Assembly (NCBI GenBank): GCA_902776035.1
Contig: CACYOO010000014.1
Location: 30,506 to 94,505 of the forward strand
From: an uncultured bacterium
Lineage (GTDB): Bacteria; Cyanobacteriota; Vampirovibrionia; Gastranaerophilales; Gastranaerophilaceae
Direction: 5' to 3'
DNA length: 64,000 nt
Shown: positions 25,146 to 34,169 of the stretch, one piece after another
Layout of the letters: each line of letters starts with the position of its first letter
Numbering within the stretch: the stretch's first letter is position 1
The notes under the pieces: model-generated
Databases searched by the model: none
Told to the model about the DNA's origin: nothing
The model's input: only the letters and a program-made list of their open reading frames with translations
Position numbers and translations under genes: made by a program

Positions 25146-28100
25146 ATGAAGCAGTTTTTAAAAATATTTGGTATATTAGTTGGTTCAGTTGTACTTATAG
25201 CGTATTTATCATTTTTGTTTATACTACCAAATGTAGTTGATTTAAATAAATATAAACCAATGGTACAAAATCTTGTAAAGGAACAAATACCTTTAAATGT
25301 AGATTTTAAAAATCTCAAAATTACTACAACTCCAATGCTTTCAATTGGCGTAAAGGCAGAAGATTTATCGGTCAAATTTGAGGATAATACAACTTTATTT
25401 TCTGCTGATAAGGCAAAATTTAGGATAGCGTTACCAAGTTTGTTATTATTAACGGTAAAAGTTTCAAAATCTGAAATTGATAATCCATATTTGAATTTTA
25501 CAATTGTTGACGGAAAGCAATTTAAAATATTAAAGATTGTAGAAAAAATACTTCAGGAACAAAATTTATCAAATGAAGAAACAACCGAAGAAAAGGTTGA
25601 GGATTATAATATCAATCCTGAATTAATAAAAATAGTAGTTCCTAACTTACAATTTAATAATTATAATATATTAATTACAGATTTGAAAACTTCTCATAAA
25701 TTGCAATTGAAGGGTGAAAAATTAAGTTTAGCATATTATAACGGAAAAACTGCTAAAATAAAAACGAATGCAGAATTCTTAAGTGATGATAAAAAGAATA
25801 TAACAGCGGATATTAATATAGATTCTTTTTTACCTCCTTTTGAAAAATCATTGGATGAAGAAGATGACAAACCGGAAAAAGTGGAATTACCTTTTATAAA
25901 CCCTGTTTTAATGTATCAAAGATATAATTTGACATCTGCTATTTCAACAAAATTGAAGATAAGGGAAAAAGAGGGTATTTATAAGATTAATGGTTTTCTA
26001 AATATTGATGATACTGCACTTACGTTAGATAACTATCGACTTCCGAAATGTTATTTTCATGGAATATTTAAAGGTACAAAAGCATATATAGATACAAATT
26101 TAGCAGTTGCTAAAAATGAGAACTTAGCACTCAAGGGTATGATTAAGTATGATAAAAATGCCAAAATTGCTATGAATGTTAAATCTGATAAAATATATTT
26201 TCACGATTTAATTAAATTGACAGAAGCATATTTAAATTCATTACATATTAGAAATGATTTAGATTTAATAAAAGGAAAAGGTTATATTGAGGCAAATGCA
26301 GATATTCAAAGTGATAATAAAAAATTCGTTTCAAACGGTAAAATTTTAGTAAAAGACGGAGCAATTATTAATAAAAATATAAATTTAGGAATAACAAATA
26401 CAAATGCAGAATTTTTATTTGATAATAACAATTTGATTATAAATAATGCTTATACATATATAAATAATGCTGTTTTAAAAGTTAGCGGCAAGATTGATGA
26501 GCTTACGAATGCCAATGTATCAATTACAGCAAATAGTATTCCTATAGTGGGTTTATACAATGCATTTGCACCAATACCTCTGAAACATTCAATTGCAGTA
26601 ACTTCGGGTAATATTACTATAAACGGTAAAATTACCGGTAAAGTTCAAAATGCTTTGCTTGAGTCAAAAATAAAACTTACAAATTTTGTAATGCGTGATA
26701 ATAAAAATACCTTTAGAGTTAATAATGATTTAGTGGAAATTAATGCAAATATAGATACTCAAAGTCAAAAAGTAAACCTTATCAATACCGGCTTAAAAGT
26801 GTCTGTTCCTGCTACAAATTCAATATTAACGAATAAATCTATAAAGGTGAATATTAATGATTCAAAAATAACTATTCCTGATACAACTTTTAATTTTAAT
26901 AATAATTCAGATATTAAAATATCCGGAATAATAGACAGTAAAATAGATGAACCGATATTTAATGTAAAAGCAGATGGTCATTTATCAGCTATGGATTTGA
27001 AAAAATTTGCAGGACATGAAGCAGCACCGTTTATAAAGGCAAATGGTTCATTACCTGTTACTATGACAATAAATGGTGATACAAAACGTCAAAATCTTGT
27101 ATTTAAGCTTCTTACATCTCCTGCTAATTATATAACATTTACTGATATAGAAAATATGCAAGGTAAAAATTCTGTTTTACAAGCAAAAATAGATTTCAAA
27201 AAGAACAGAATAAAAATAAAAGAAACCGGATTTTACAATCGTTCAACCGTTACTAATACAGATGGAACAATTACTGAGCATTTAGATAAGATAATAGGTT
27301 TATCCGGTACTATTACAAGATTAAATACTCCAATCCCGTTCATTAATGTTATAAAAATAGATATTCCAAAATCATTAAGAGGTTCTTTGTGTGCATTTAG
27401 AAATTCCGGCTACACACTTAAAAACGGAAGATTATTTATATTTGGACATTCTAATTCACCTTATTTTAATGGTGAGTTTGAGTTAGATAACTTGTATATA
27501 AGAGATTTATTAACGAAACTTGATAAGATTGTATTAAGTTTTAATGGAAAAAATTTACATTTTGCAAGCAGTAATTTAAATTTAAATGGTTCTGATTATA
27601 ATTCAAGTTTTGATTTTCCTCTTGAAACATCATCAATCTTAAGAATTAAAAATTTGAATGTTAAATCAAACATGACGGATGTTGACAAATTAATGATGGT
27701 ATCAAAAGCATTATCAAGAAAATTCCCTGCTTCAAACAATTCCTCAAGTGCATCTTCTGCAAAACCGTTACCTGTACGACTTGTAAATGGTCATATAAGA
27801 TTAAACACTATAAAAACAGGTAATATATTGTTGTCTAATACCACTACAAGATTTGGTTTAGTTAGAAGCAGAGTTTTATTGGACAATATAAGAACACATG
27901 CATTTGACGGTGAAATTAACGGTAACGTTGTAGTTAATTTAATGAACATGAAAGTTCAATCAAAATTTGAAGGTAAAAATATAAATGTAGATAAAATGCT
28001 TGTTTCCACCGCAAACTTGAAAAATACATTGACCGGAACTTTATCTTTTAAGTCAGACTTAAACCTTTCCGGTGCGGCTTCCAATTATGAAGAACAGATT

Positions 28101-29030
28101 AAATCTTTAGACGGAAATATTAATTTTAATGTTAAAAACGGACAAATAGGGCCTTTTGGAAAATTTGAAAACTTTATTTTGGCTGAAAATATAAGAAATT
28201 CTGTATTTTTCCAATCTGCCTTAGGTGGTATTATTAATGGATTAACTTCAATAGATACAACTCACTTTGAAAATTTGCAAGGTATCATATTATTAAAAGA
28301 TGGAATTGCTGATTTTAAACCTATAAAAACAAATGGTAATGTATTGACAATTTATATAACAGGAAAATTTGATATTTTAAATAATGTAGCAGACATGCAG
28401 GTAAGAGGACGATTGGCGTCAATGATTTCAAATATGCTTGGTCCTATATCTAACTTAAACCCTGTAAATTTACTAAAAGTAACACCCGGTTTGAATGTTG
28501 CATCAGCAAAGATGTTTATGTTATTTACACAACCTGTTACAAAGTCTGAATTAGATAAAATACCTCTATTTAAAACAAAAACTTCTAATTTTAATGCAAC
28601 AAATTTCCAAGTAGTTTTAAACGGAAATGTTGCTAAGCCGTTAAGTTTAGTTAAATCATTTAAGTGGCTTGCATTACAAGACCAAATATCTCTTGCAAGT
28701 TCATTTGTAAATACTCTGCCGGAACCTGAAACAATGACATCAACACTTGGTGAGATGGAAGAAATAGAAAAAGAACAGGAAACAAAAGGTTATAAGATGA
28801 AACATTTGTTCTCAAGAAAAGAAGATAAATTGAGAGAACAAAGTAAACTTGAAACTCAAAAAGCACTTGAAGAAATGGCAAAATCAGGTAATACAAGTGT
28901 TAAACAACTTGAACAAGATTTACAACAAAATGTAAAAGAAGTAAATACTGTTAATACTACACAAACATCAGAAGAAAAAATACAGGGTATTGAAGAAAAT
29001 AAAACACCTGAAAAAAATTCTGAAAAATAA
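25146..29030 (+). CDS. AsmA-family large envelope protein
   Basis: 1294 residues from ATG at 25146 with AGGGAG upstream (an in-frame TTG at 25128 is not used). One N-terminal membrane helix (residues about 4-24), then a long periplasmic repeat-beta region with the AsmA start pattern (NLVKEQIPLNVDFKNLKITTTPMLSIGVKAEDLSVKF) and a C-terminal AsmA_2-like domain (about 990-1150, VNLMNMKVQSKFEGKNINVDKML, SLDGNINFNVKNGQIG). Proteins of this group bridge inner and outer membranes to move phospholipids (YhdP, TamB, AsmA). The last 100 residues are charged and Glu/Lys-rich. Its presence supports a diderm envelope. Confidence 0.88.
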   Translation: MKQFLKIFGILVGSVVLIAYLSFLFILPNVVDLNKYKPMVQNLVKEQIPLNVDFKNLKITTTPMLSIGVKAEDLSVKFEDNTTLFSADKAKFRIALPSLLLLTVKVSKSEIDNPYLNFTIVDGKQFKILKIVEKILQEQNLSNEETTEEKVEDYNINPELIKIVVPNLQFNNYNILITDLKTSHKLQLKGEKLSLAYYNGKTAKIKTNAEFLSDDKKNITADINIDSFLPPFEKSLDEEDDKPEKVELPFINPVLMYQRYNLTSAISTKLKIREKEGIYKINGFLNIDDTALTLDNYRLPKCYFHGIFKGTKAYIDTNLAVAKNENLALKGMIKYDKNAKIAMNVKSDKIYFHDLIKLTEAYLNSLHIRNDLDLIKGKGYIEANADIQSDNKKFVSNGKILVKDGAIINKNINLGITNTNAEFLFDNNNLIINNAYTYINNAVLKVSGKIDELTNANVSITANSIPIVGLYNAFAPIPLKHSIAVTSGNITINGKITGKVQNALLESKIKLTNFVMRDNKNTFRVNNDLVEINANIDTQSQKVNLINTGLKVSVPATNSILTNKSIKVNINDSKITIPDTTFNFNNNSDIKISGIIDSKIDEPIFNVKADGHLSAMDLKKFAGHEAAPFIKANGSLPVTMTINGDTKRQNLVFKLLTSPANYITFTDIENMQGKNSVLQAKIDFKKNRIKIKETGFYNRSTVTNTDGTITEHLDKIIGLSGTITRLNTPIPFINVIKIDIPKSLRGSLCAFRNSGYTLKNGRLFIFGHSNSPYFNGEFELDNLYIRDLLTKLDKIVLSFNGKNLHFASSNLNLNGSDYNSSFDFPLETSSILRIKNLNVKSNMTDVDKLMMVSKALSRKFPASNNSSSASSAKPLPVRLVNGHIRLNTIKTGNILLSNTTTRFGLVRSRVLLDNIRTHAFDGEINGNVVVNLMNMKVQSKFEGKNINVDKMLVSTANLKNTLTGTLSFKSDLNLSGAASNYEEQIKSLDGNINFNVKNGQIGPFGKFENFILAENIRNSVFFQSALGGIINGLTSIDTTHFENLQGIILLKDGIADFKPIKTNGNVLTIYITGKFDILNNVADMQVRGRLASMISNMLGPISNLNPVNLLKVTPGLNVASAKMFMLFTQPVTKSELDKIPLFKTKTSNFNATNFQVVLNGNVAKPLSLVKSFKWLALQDQISLASSFVNTLPEPETMTSTLGEMEEIEKEQETKGYKMKHLFSRKEDKLREQSKLETQKALEEMAKSGNTSVKQLEQDLQQNVKEVNTVNTTQTSEEKIQGIEENKTPEKNSEK

Positions 29031-29038
29031 AATATGAA

Positions 29039-29863
29039 CTACTTATTATCGGTAGTATTGTTATCTGTATTTTCTATATTTTTAGAAAGTCCCATTTGAA
29101 TGCTGACATTTTGCAAAAATTCTTTTGTTGATTGTACAGCCATATCAAATTGTTTTTGAGTTATTTCATTCCAATTCGGTTCATTTTCTCTTGTTATTTT
29201 ACCAAGTTCTTTTGTTGCTGTAAAATTGTCAGCAAATAATTTCATAGAGTTTCTTGGTTCAGTATTTGATGTTTGACAATTTTTAGTAAAAGTATCTAAA
29301 TTATCTTCTGCAAATTTTTCGTAATCAGTATGTATTTTTAAATCTACAGCTTTGCCAATTGTAGATGTTTCTTCAATGTGTTGCGGCTGAGTTATATCCT
29401 GAAGAAAATGGCATGCTCTTGCGGCATTTTGTATTGCAAATTCTTCATCCTCATCTTCAATTGCTGTATCCATTATTTCTATTTGGTCTTCGTAGGCAGC
29501 TTTTGCATTATTTCTGCCATTGTAATCCATAAAGCTTACACCGTCGGTATTGAATATTTTTTTAAAAATATTAGTTACGCTGTTTGCTACAGGAGTATTT
29601 AAAAATCCAAGTTTATTAAGGTTAACGGACTCTTTAACAAATTCATCATTTGAAAAGTTTTTTTCAGGTATTTTTTCTCCAAAATAAAAATGTTTATTTG
29701 CTAAAAAACCTATATCGTCATGGTCCGGACGTTGTACGTAATCTTCAAGGGTATTTCTATATTTTTCAAATTGAGGCAAATCTTTTATAGCTGCAGACAT
29801 AATCTGTCTATGCGTTTCACAGCTCCAGCCAAAATTTATACTGTTGTTACCTTGTATTTTCAT
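29039..29863 (-). CDS. Zinc-dependent phospholipase C-like protein without signal peptide
   Basis: 274 residues from ATG at 29863. Relation to the PLC/S1-P1 nuclease fold is visible in FGWSCETHRQIM (Trp and His like the N-terminal zinc ligands), PDHDDIG, ARACHFLQDITQPQHIEE (HxxxD...H ligands) and HTDYEKFAEDNL (HxxxE). Known bacterial enzymes (Bacillus cereus PLC, Clostridium alpha-toxin) are secreted and need the mature N-terminal Trp; here no signal peptide precedes it, only about twelve polar residues with SINFGW. So either export is by another route or activity is intracellular. Convergent with asmA, 8 bp apart. Confidence 0.75.
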   Translation of the reverse strand: MKIQGNNSINFGWSCETHRQIMSAAIKDLPQFEKYRNTLEDYVQRPDHDDIGFLANKHFYFGEKIPEKNFSNDEFVKESVNLNKLGFLNTPVANSVTNIFKKIFNTDGVSFMDYNGRNNAKAAYEDQIEIMDTAIEDEDEEFAIQNAARACHFLQDITQPQHIEETSTIGKAVDLKIHTDYEKFAEDNLDTFTKNCQTSNTEPRNSMKLFADNFTATKELGKITRENEPNWNEITQKQFDMAVQSTKEFLQNVSIQMGLSKNIENTDNNTTDNK

Positions 29864-29966
29864 GTTTTCTAACCTATACAAGTATTTTAAATGTCCTGAA
29901 AAAAATTATTGCTAAAATATAAAAAATTTTTTACTATTGTTTACATAGCATCAAGAATTATTAAAA

Positions 29967-30857
29967 TTATAAATTATTCTTTTTTTCTCTTTGATTTAAT
30001 GTATCTTCAAATTGTTTGAATATATCTGAGCCGACAAGTTGTTCTAAAGCTGCTCTTTTAGAATAAAATTCATTTTTAGCTTTCATTTGCATATCAAGAG
30101 AATCTCTGTAATATGCATCAGAAATTAAAAGATGCTCATCTTTTTTGTTCTGTGCAAATTTATAATTATTTTGTCTTTCTTTTACCATTTTTGATACCAT
30201 TGCAAGAGTTTTTCTGGCAGTCATGTAATCATAATATCTGTTAATGATATTTTGTTGTAAATCCTCTATTTTTCGGACTAAAATAATCATATCCGCATCA
30301 TTTACTTTTGTGTATTTATAGTTTAAAGCTTTTGTATCTTGTCCCATAATACCCATGACAGAACTTGTAAAAAAAGAACCTGTTGCAAGTAATGGATTGC
30401 CTGAACCGGCACCGATTAGTGTTGACATATTTGCGATTGTCATTAATACATTTTTAACAGATTTATCATCCGGTTTATCAGCATCCGGATTAGATAGTTT
30501 GTATATTGCAAATTTTATGGTATCACTTTTTACGGCAGCGCCTTGCCATAACATTGATAAATCACCCATTGTGTCTTCACTTTCCATTTGTAAATCTTTT
30601 GATATTTCAAGTGAAATTTTCTTTATACTTAAATCTGCATAAGTTAAACCGGCAGTATTTAAGTCATCATTTTTTTTATTTTTAACTTTCTTCTGTTTTA
30701 TCAAATCTTTAACTTTATATTCTTTTTCTATATCATCTGTTGTTCCTACACGATAAGCAGGATTTTTTGGCTCTTTTACATTATCAAGTTCTACTGCAAA
30801 TGAAAATGATGTAAGTGAAAATATAAATAACACTGTTATAAAAATTCGTTTTATCAT
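29967..30857 (-). CDS. Secreted TolC-like helical protein, paralog 2
   Basis: 296 residues with signal peptide (MIKRIFITVLFIFSLTSFSFA). The mature part is helical; residues about 200-280 (LQQNIINRYYDYMTARKTLAMV ... SDAYYRDSLDMQMKAKNEFYSKRAALEQLVG) resemble a TolC-type outer-membrane efflux repeat, but there is only one such half and no beta-barrel strand pattern is clear. It overlaps the upstream paralog (30854-31669) by 4 nt and shares its order of segments: LWxG near residue 108, KFAIYKLS, a Gly-rich patch, LxDLQ...YYxY. Probably an interacting pair. Family assignment is tentative. Confidence 0.65.
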   Translation of the reverse strand: MIKRIFITVLFIFSLTSFSFAVELDNVKEPKNPAYRVGTTDDIEKEYKVKDLIKQKKVKNKKNDDLNTAGLTYADLSIKKISLEISKDLQMESEDTMGDLSMLWQGAAVKSDTIKFAIYKLSNPDADKPDDKSVKNVLMTIANMSTLIGAGSGNPLLATGSFFTSSVMGIMGQDTKALNYKYTKVNDADMIILVRKIEDLQQNIINRYYDYMTARKTLAMVSKMVKERQNNYKFAQNKKDEHLLISDAYYRDSLDMQMKAKNEFYSKRAALEQLVGSDIFKQFEDTLNQREKKNNL

Positions 30858-31669
30858 TTAATACCGCCTTTGTAAAGTGTACTATTTATATTAAATTGAT
30901 ACAAATTTAGATTGTCTACAGCTTTTTTACCTGCAAGTCTTTGTAGTTCAAGGTGATATTTTTTAGCCGCTTGTTCTGCCTGATATTCCTGTAAAACCAT
31001 ATTATCGTACATTGAGGAAGATATGGTTATCTCAAGAATATTTCCGTTATCAAGGGCTTGTGTATAGTTTTTATTGTAAAGTAATAGCCGTGAACGAGTA
31101 TCTTTCAATAAAGATAATGAATTTTTGTAATTGTAATAAGAATCGATTAACCTATCTTGCAAATTTTCAACAAGTCCTGCAAGTTCAATTAATTCTGTAT
31201 CTGTTAAAGGAACTTCGTGAGGGACATTTTTTTTATTTAATAAATTTTGTGCTAATTTTCCTATAGCAAATGAACTTGTTTGAATATAAGCATCTCCGCC
31301 TACAAATGCAGGAATAAATGAAGCTCCGCTTATAATTGCAGATAAAGTTTTTGACATCAAAGACGAATGAATACGTCTTTGACTTTCCGGTGTTGAAAGT
31401 TTTTTTAATGCAAATTCTATAACTTTATCATTTTCAACAGTTCCTTTCCATAGATTTTCTATATCTTCAAGATCTTTTTGTTTTTGAAGTTCTATTAAAT
31501 CTTCTATAATCTTTTTGTCTTTTATAACAAGAGAACCGTTTAATTTTTTTACAGGTGGCTTTAATTTTACAGCAGGTTTTTCAACTTTATTCAAGTTGAC
31601 TGGTTCTTCCGCCTGTACGGGAAAGAATGAATAAATTATAAATAAACATACCCACAAAAGCTTCTTCAT
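30854..31669 (-). CDS. Secreted TolC-like helical protein, paralog 1
   Basis: 271 residues from ATG at 31669, the start that places the signal peptide MKKLLWVCLFIIYSFFPVQA at the N-terminus. Mature protein shows the same order as the next gene: IENLWKGTVENDKVIEFALKKLS, a Ser/Gly/Ala patch, then VENLQDRLIDSYYNYKNSLSLL and YQAEQAAKKYHLELQRLAG. The repeated coiled-coil and LxRLAG ending recall TolC-family periplasmic helices. TATAAA lies 12 nt before the ATG with TTGGAT 18 bp further, so the mRNA is probably leaderless. The partner gene overlaps its stop. Confidence 0.65.
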   Translation of the reverse strand: MKKLLWVCLFIIYSFFPVQAEEPVNLNKVEKPAVKLKPPVKKLNGSLVIKDKKIIEDLIELQKQKDLEDIENLWKGTVENDKVIEFALKKLSTPESQRRIHSSLMSKTLSAIISGASFIPAFVGGDAYIQTSSFAIGKLAQNLLNKKNVPHEVPLTDTELIELAGLVENLQDRLIDSYYNYKNSLSLLKDTRSRLLLYNKNYTQALDNGNILEITISSSMYDNMVLQEYQAEQAAKKYHLELQRLAGKKAVDNLNLYQFNINSTLYKGGIK

Positions 31670-31782
31670 AACAAATTTATAGCACATAAAAAATGATAAA
31701 TCCAACGGTCTATAAAAATACATCCTTTGATTGTTATAAAATCCTAAAAAAATTTGTAGAATATTGAAAAAGAGGGGTAAAA

Positions 31783-32565
31783 GTGGAACTTACAACTAAT
31801 AATCAAAATAAAGAATTAATCTCGGATTTAGTCATAACATCACCATTAACACATGATGAATCATATACTTTTTGTGTAAAGGGTGATGCTTTAAGATTGG
31901 CAAATATGTTTAAGGAATCTGTTCCTAAATATTTACGTTCAATAATGATAAATCATGACAATGATGATGCATATTACGGATTAGCATTATCTTACAAGGG
32001 GTTACAAAATTATGTAAAAGCCATAGAAATATTAAAAAGATTAGAAAATTACAGACCTGATGATTTTTCGGTATACTATGAACTTGGTATTTGCAGTTTG
32101 ATGAATGGTGAGCCGGTTAATGCAATAAAGTATTTGATTAAATCTATAAAACTTAATCCTGACAATTTTAATGCTCAAGTACAATTAGCACTTGCACATG
32201 AACTTGTTGGAGAACAAGATATGGCATTGATGATTTATCAGAGGATAATAGAATTTGCTCCGGACTTTTTAAAGGCATACAAACATAAAGCAGCATTACT
32301 GATGAGTTTAGAAGAATATAAAGATGCAAGTTCTGTTTTTAATGAAATCTTAAAAGTTCAGCCGGCTTATACAAAAGCGTTATTAGGTATAGGAATTTGT
32401 TTTGATAAATTAAAACGAAGCGTTGATGCAATGAGATATTATATTAAATTTGTCAATAACAGACCGGATTCAGCACATACACCATTTGTTAAAAACAGAT
32501 TAACTGCTCTTAAACGAGAACGTCCACAGGATAAAAAACTTTCACTTGTTACAAACCCAATTTAA
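31783..32565 (+). CDS. Tetratricopeptide repeat protein
   Basis: 260 residues starting at GTG 31783, with AGAGGGG as ribosome site. At least five TPR units are visible from residue 30: for example DDAYYGLALSYKGLQNYVKAIEILK, FSVYYELGICSLMNGEPVNAIKYL, FNAQVQLALAHELVGEQDMALMIY, LKAYKHKAALLMSLEEYKDASSVF, TKALLGIGICFDKLKRSVDAMRYY, each with the W/LxxA/G pattern. No signal peptide or membrane helix; a cytoplasmic scaffold. Partner unknown; it is divergent from the secreted paralog pair. Confidence 0.92.
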   Translation: MELTTNNQNKELISDLVITSPLTHDESYTFCVKGDALRLANMFKESVPKYLRSIMINHDNDDAYYGLALSYKGLQNYVKAIEILKRLENYRPDDFSVYYELGICSLMNGEPVNAIKYLIKSIKLNPDNFNAQVQLALAHELVGEQDMALMIYQRIIEFAPDFLKAYKHKAALLMSLEEYKDASSVFNEILKVQPAYTKALLGIGICFDKLKRSVDAMRYYIKFVNNRPDSAHTPFVKNRLTALKRERPQDKKLSLVTNPI

Positions 32566-32569
32566 TAAA

Positions 32570-32604
32570 AATACACCATTGTTTTTAAAAGCAATGGTGT
32601 ATTT
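32570..32604. terminator. Bidirectional terminator
   Basis: AATACACCATTG (32570-32581) pairs with CAATGGTGTATT (32593-32604), with A-rich and T-rich flanks on both sides, so it can end the TPR gene on the plus strand and the YtxH cluster on the minus strand. Confidence 0.8.
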
Positions 32605-32637
32605 TATTAAAATAACTTATTAAGAAAATTGTTAGTT

Positions 32638-32907
32638 TTAAGATTTAAACATATCTTTTTTATCATTAATGAAATCTTGAATATTGCTCATAATTTCATC
32701 ACCTTTTTTTTGCAAATCAGAAACAACATTTTCAGCTTTTTCTTGTATGTCTTTAACTCTTTCATCTGTTCTTTCCATAACCTCTTTTGCTGTATCAGAT
32801 AACATTTCTCTAGTTTCTTTTCCTGATTTAGGTGCTAGTAATATTCCTGTTACAGCTCCCAATGCTGCTCCTACTGCAAAACCTATAAAAAATTTTCCTG
32901 CTGACAT
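32638..32907 (-). CDS. YtxH-domain small membrane-associated protein
   Basis: 89 residues. N-terminal hydrophobic Gly/Ala helix (KFFIGFAVGAALGAVTGILLAPKSGKETRE), then an amphipathic, charged helix of heptads (LSDTAKEVMERTDERVKDIQEKAENVVSDLQKKGDEI). This is the YtxH pattern: GxAxGAxxGxLLAPxxGxETR. AAAGGAG precedes the ATG. Last gene of a minus-strand cluster with a DUF948-like protein and a second YtxH-type protein. Envelope or stress association is known for the Bacillus relatives (ytxGHJ); molecular role is unclear. Confidence 0.88.
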   Translation of the reverse strand: MSAGKFFIGFAVGAALGAVTGILLAPKSGKETREMLSDTAKEVMERTDERVKDIQEKAENVVSDLQKKGDEIMSNIQDFINDKKDMFKS

Positions 32908-32970
32908 AATTTTTCTCCTTTATAATTTTTATTACATTTTACTTTTAACATACCCGATGTTTTTTTACTA

Positions 32971-33363
32971 TTAGTCTTTTTGGTTATTTGATTTAAATAT
33001 TTTTACAACTGTTGTAAAACCTTTGAGTATGCCATTGAACAATGAACCTGAAATAAATTTTAACTTAGATATTGTGGCACTACTAAAACCAAATACATCA
33101 CTCATTGTATCACGCATTTTATCTATGCCTTTATCGGTTGATTTTATAAAATCATTTACGGTATGTAAAGATTCATTTATTTCTCTCAATGTTGGTCGTA
33201 ATTCATTTCTTATAACAGTTGCAGTTTCATCTACATTTTGTGCAAGTTTTGATAAATCAATTATTAATTTAATCAAAAAACCTCCTACAATTAAGAACAT
33301 AACACCTGTTACTGTTACTAAAAATGTTATTCCGTTATTTAATAATATTTGTGATGATTCCAT
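32971..33363 (-). CDS. DUF948-like membrane protein
   Basis: 130 residues. One N-terminal membrane helix (FLVTVTGVMFLIVGGFLIKLIIDL), followed by a helical region ending in LRPTLREINESLHTVNDFIKSTDKGIDKMRDTMSDVFG, the pattern of DUF948 proteins that are encoded next to YtxH genes in many genomes. AAAGGA precedes the ATG. Sits between the two YtxH-type genes (19-bp and 63-bp gaps) and is probably co-transcribed. No catalytic residues. Confidence 0.82.
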   Translation of the reverse strand: MESSQILLNNGITFLVTVTGVMFLIVGGFLIKLIIDLSKLAQNVDETATVIRNELRPTLREINESLHTVNDFIKSTDKGIDKMRDTMSDVFGFSSATISKLKFISGSLFNGILKGFTTVVKIFKSNNQKD

Positions 33364-33382
33364 TTTACTTATCCTTTACTTT

Positions 33383-33700
33383 CTAATTAATTTCATACTC
33401 ATCATTTGATTCTTCAAGTCTTTTTGCTTTTTCTAATCTATTAGATTTTAGAGAATTAGCCAATCTTTTAAATTGTTTTTCCATTTTATATTTAAATAAA
33501 TCTATAGCTTCTAATGCTTGTTTTTTTGCACATTTTACTCTTGGTGCTTGAGTTTCTGCTAAATTCTCTATAACATCTTTAATTTCTTTTCTTGAGTCTT
33601 CACCTTTTTTAGGTGCAAGTAATATTCCTGCAATTATACCTGCTGTAACACCTGCAAGTATTCCTATACCAAAACACAACGAATCATTCTCTTTACACAC
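33383..33700 (-). CDS. YtxH-like small membrane protein (GTG start)
   Basis: 105 residues from GTG at 33700. This start is preferred because AGAGGTG lies 7 nt upstream and it avoids overlapping the previous gene; a longer frame to 33760 has no ribosome site. N-terminal helix CFGIGILAGVTAGIIAGILLAPKKGEDSRKE is the YtxH signature; the rest is a basic charged helix (KCAKKQALEAIDLFKYKMEKQFKRLANSLK) with an acidic tail. Member of the four-gene minus-strand cluster. Confidence 0.8.
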   Translation of the reverse strand: MCKENDSLCFGIGILAGVTAGIIAGILLAPKKGEDSRKEIKDVIENLAETQAPRVKCAKKQALEAIDLFKYKMEKQFKRLANSLKSNRLEKAKRLEESNDEYEIN

Positions 33701-33728
33701 TGTATAACACCTCTGCTTTCTATATATA

Positions 33729-34094
33729 TCACACTGTACATTCCGATTTAAATACATCATATATTATCAATGCTAATTCCAGATATAATAATTTCTTTTT
33801 AAGTGATGTATTTCTAAAGAAAAATAAAAGAGCTGTCATTAATACACTTCTAAGCATATTACGCAAAAATTCTTTACGTTTTTTTATGAAGTAACGTTTT
33901 TGACATAAAACATAGTTTTTGGTTGTGTTTGCAATATCATACACTGCTCGGAGTTTGAATTTTAAGGTATGTCTGTTTACCTTGAATTTTTCAGATAAAA
34001 CTTTAACTTTCTTATCCAATAAAGATATAAAAACACATACGGTTACAGCCGCAAATAATTCAAGTATAAAAAATATTACAATTAAATATATCAT
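33729..34094 (-). CDS. Hypothetical membrane protein heading the YtxH/DUF948 cluster
   Basis: 121 residues. N-terminal membrane helix (IYLIVIFFILELFAAVTVCVFISLLD), a basic central part (KVNRHTLKFKLRAVYDIANTTKNYVLCQKRYFIKKRKEF), and a second hydrophobic segment (SVLMTALLFFFRNTSLKKKLLYLELALIIYDVF). First gene of the cluster, 28 bp before the YtxH gene. No known family recognised; likely works with the downstream small membrane proteins. No clear ribosome site, start is by position. Confidence 0.65.
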   Translation of the reverse strand: MIYLIVIFFILELFAAVTVCVFISLLDKKVKVLSEKFKVNRHTLKFKLRAVYDIANTTKNYVLCQKRYFIKKRKEFLRNMLRSVLMTALLFFFRNTSLKKKLLYLELALIIYDVFKSECTV

Positions 34095-34169
34095 TTCAAA
34101 TTTTATCTTTTTATATTATTATATAGTAAAAATAAAAAAAAATAAATACCCGAAAAGAATAATTAATTA

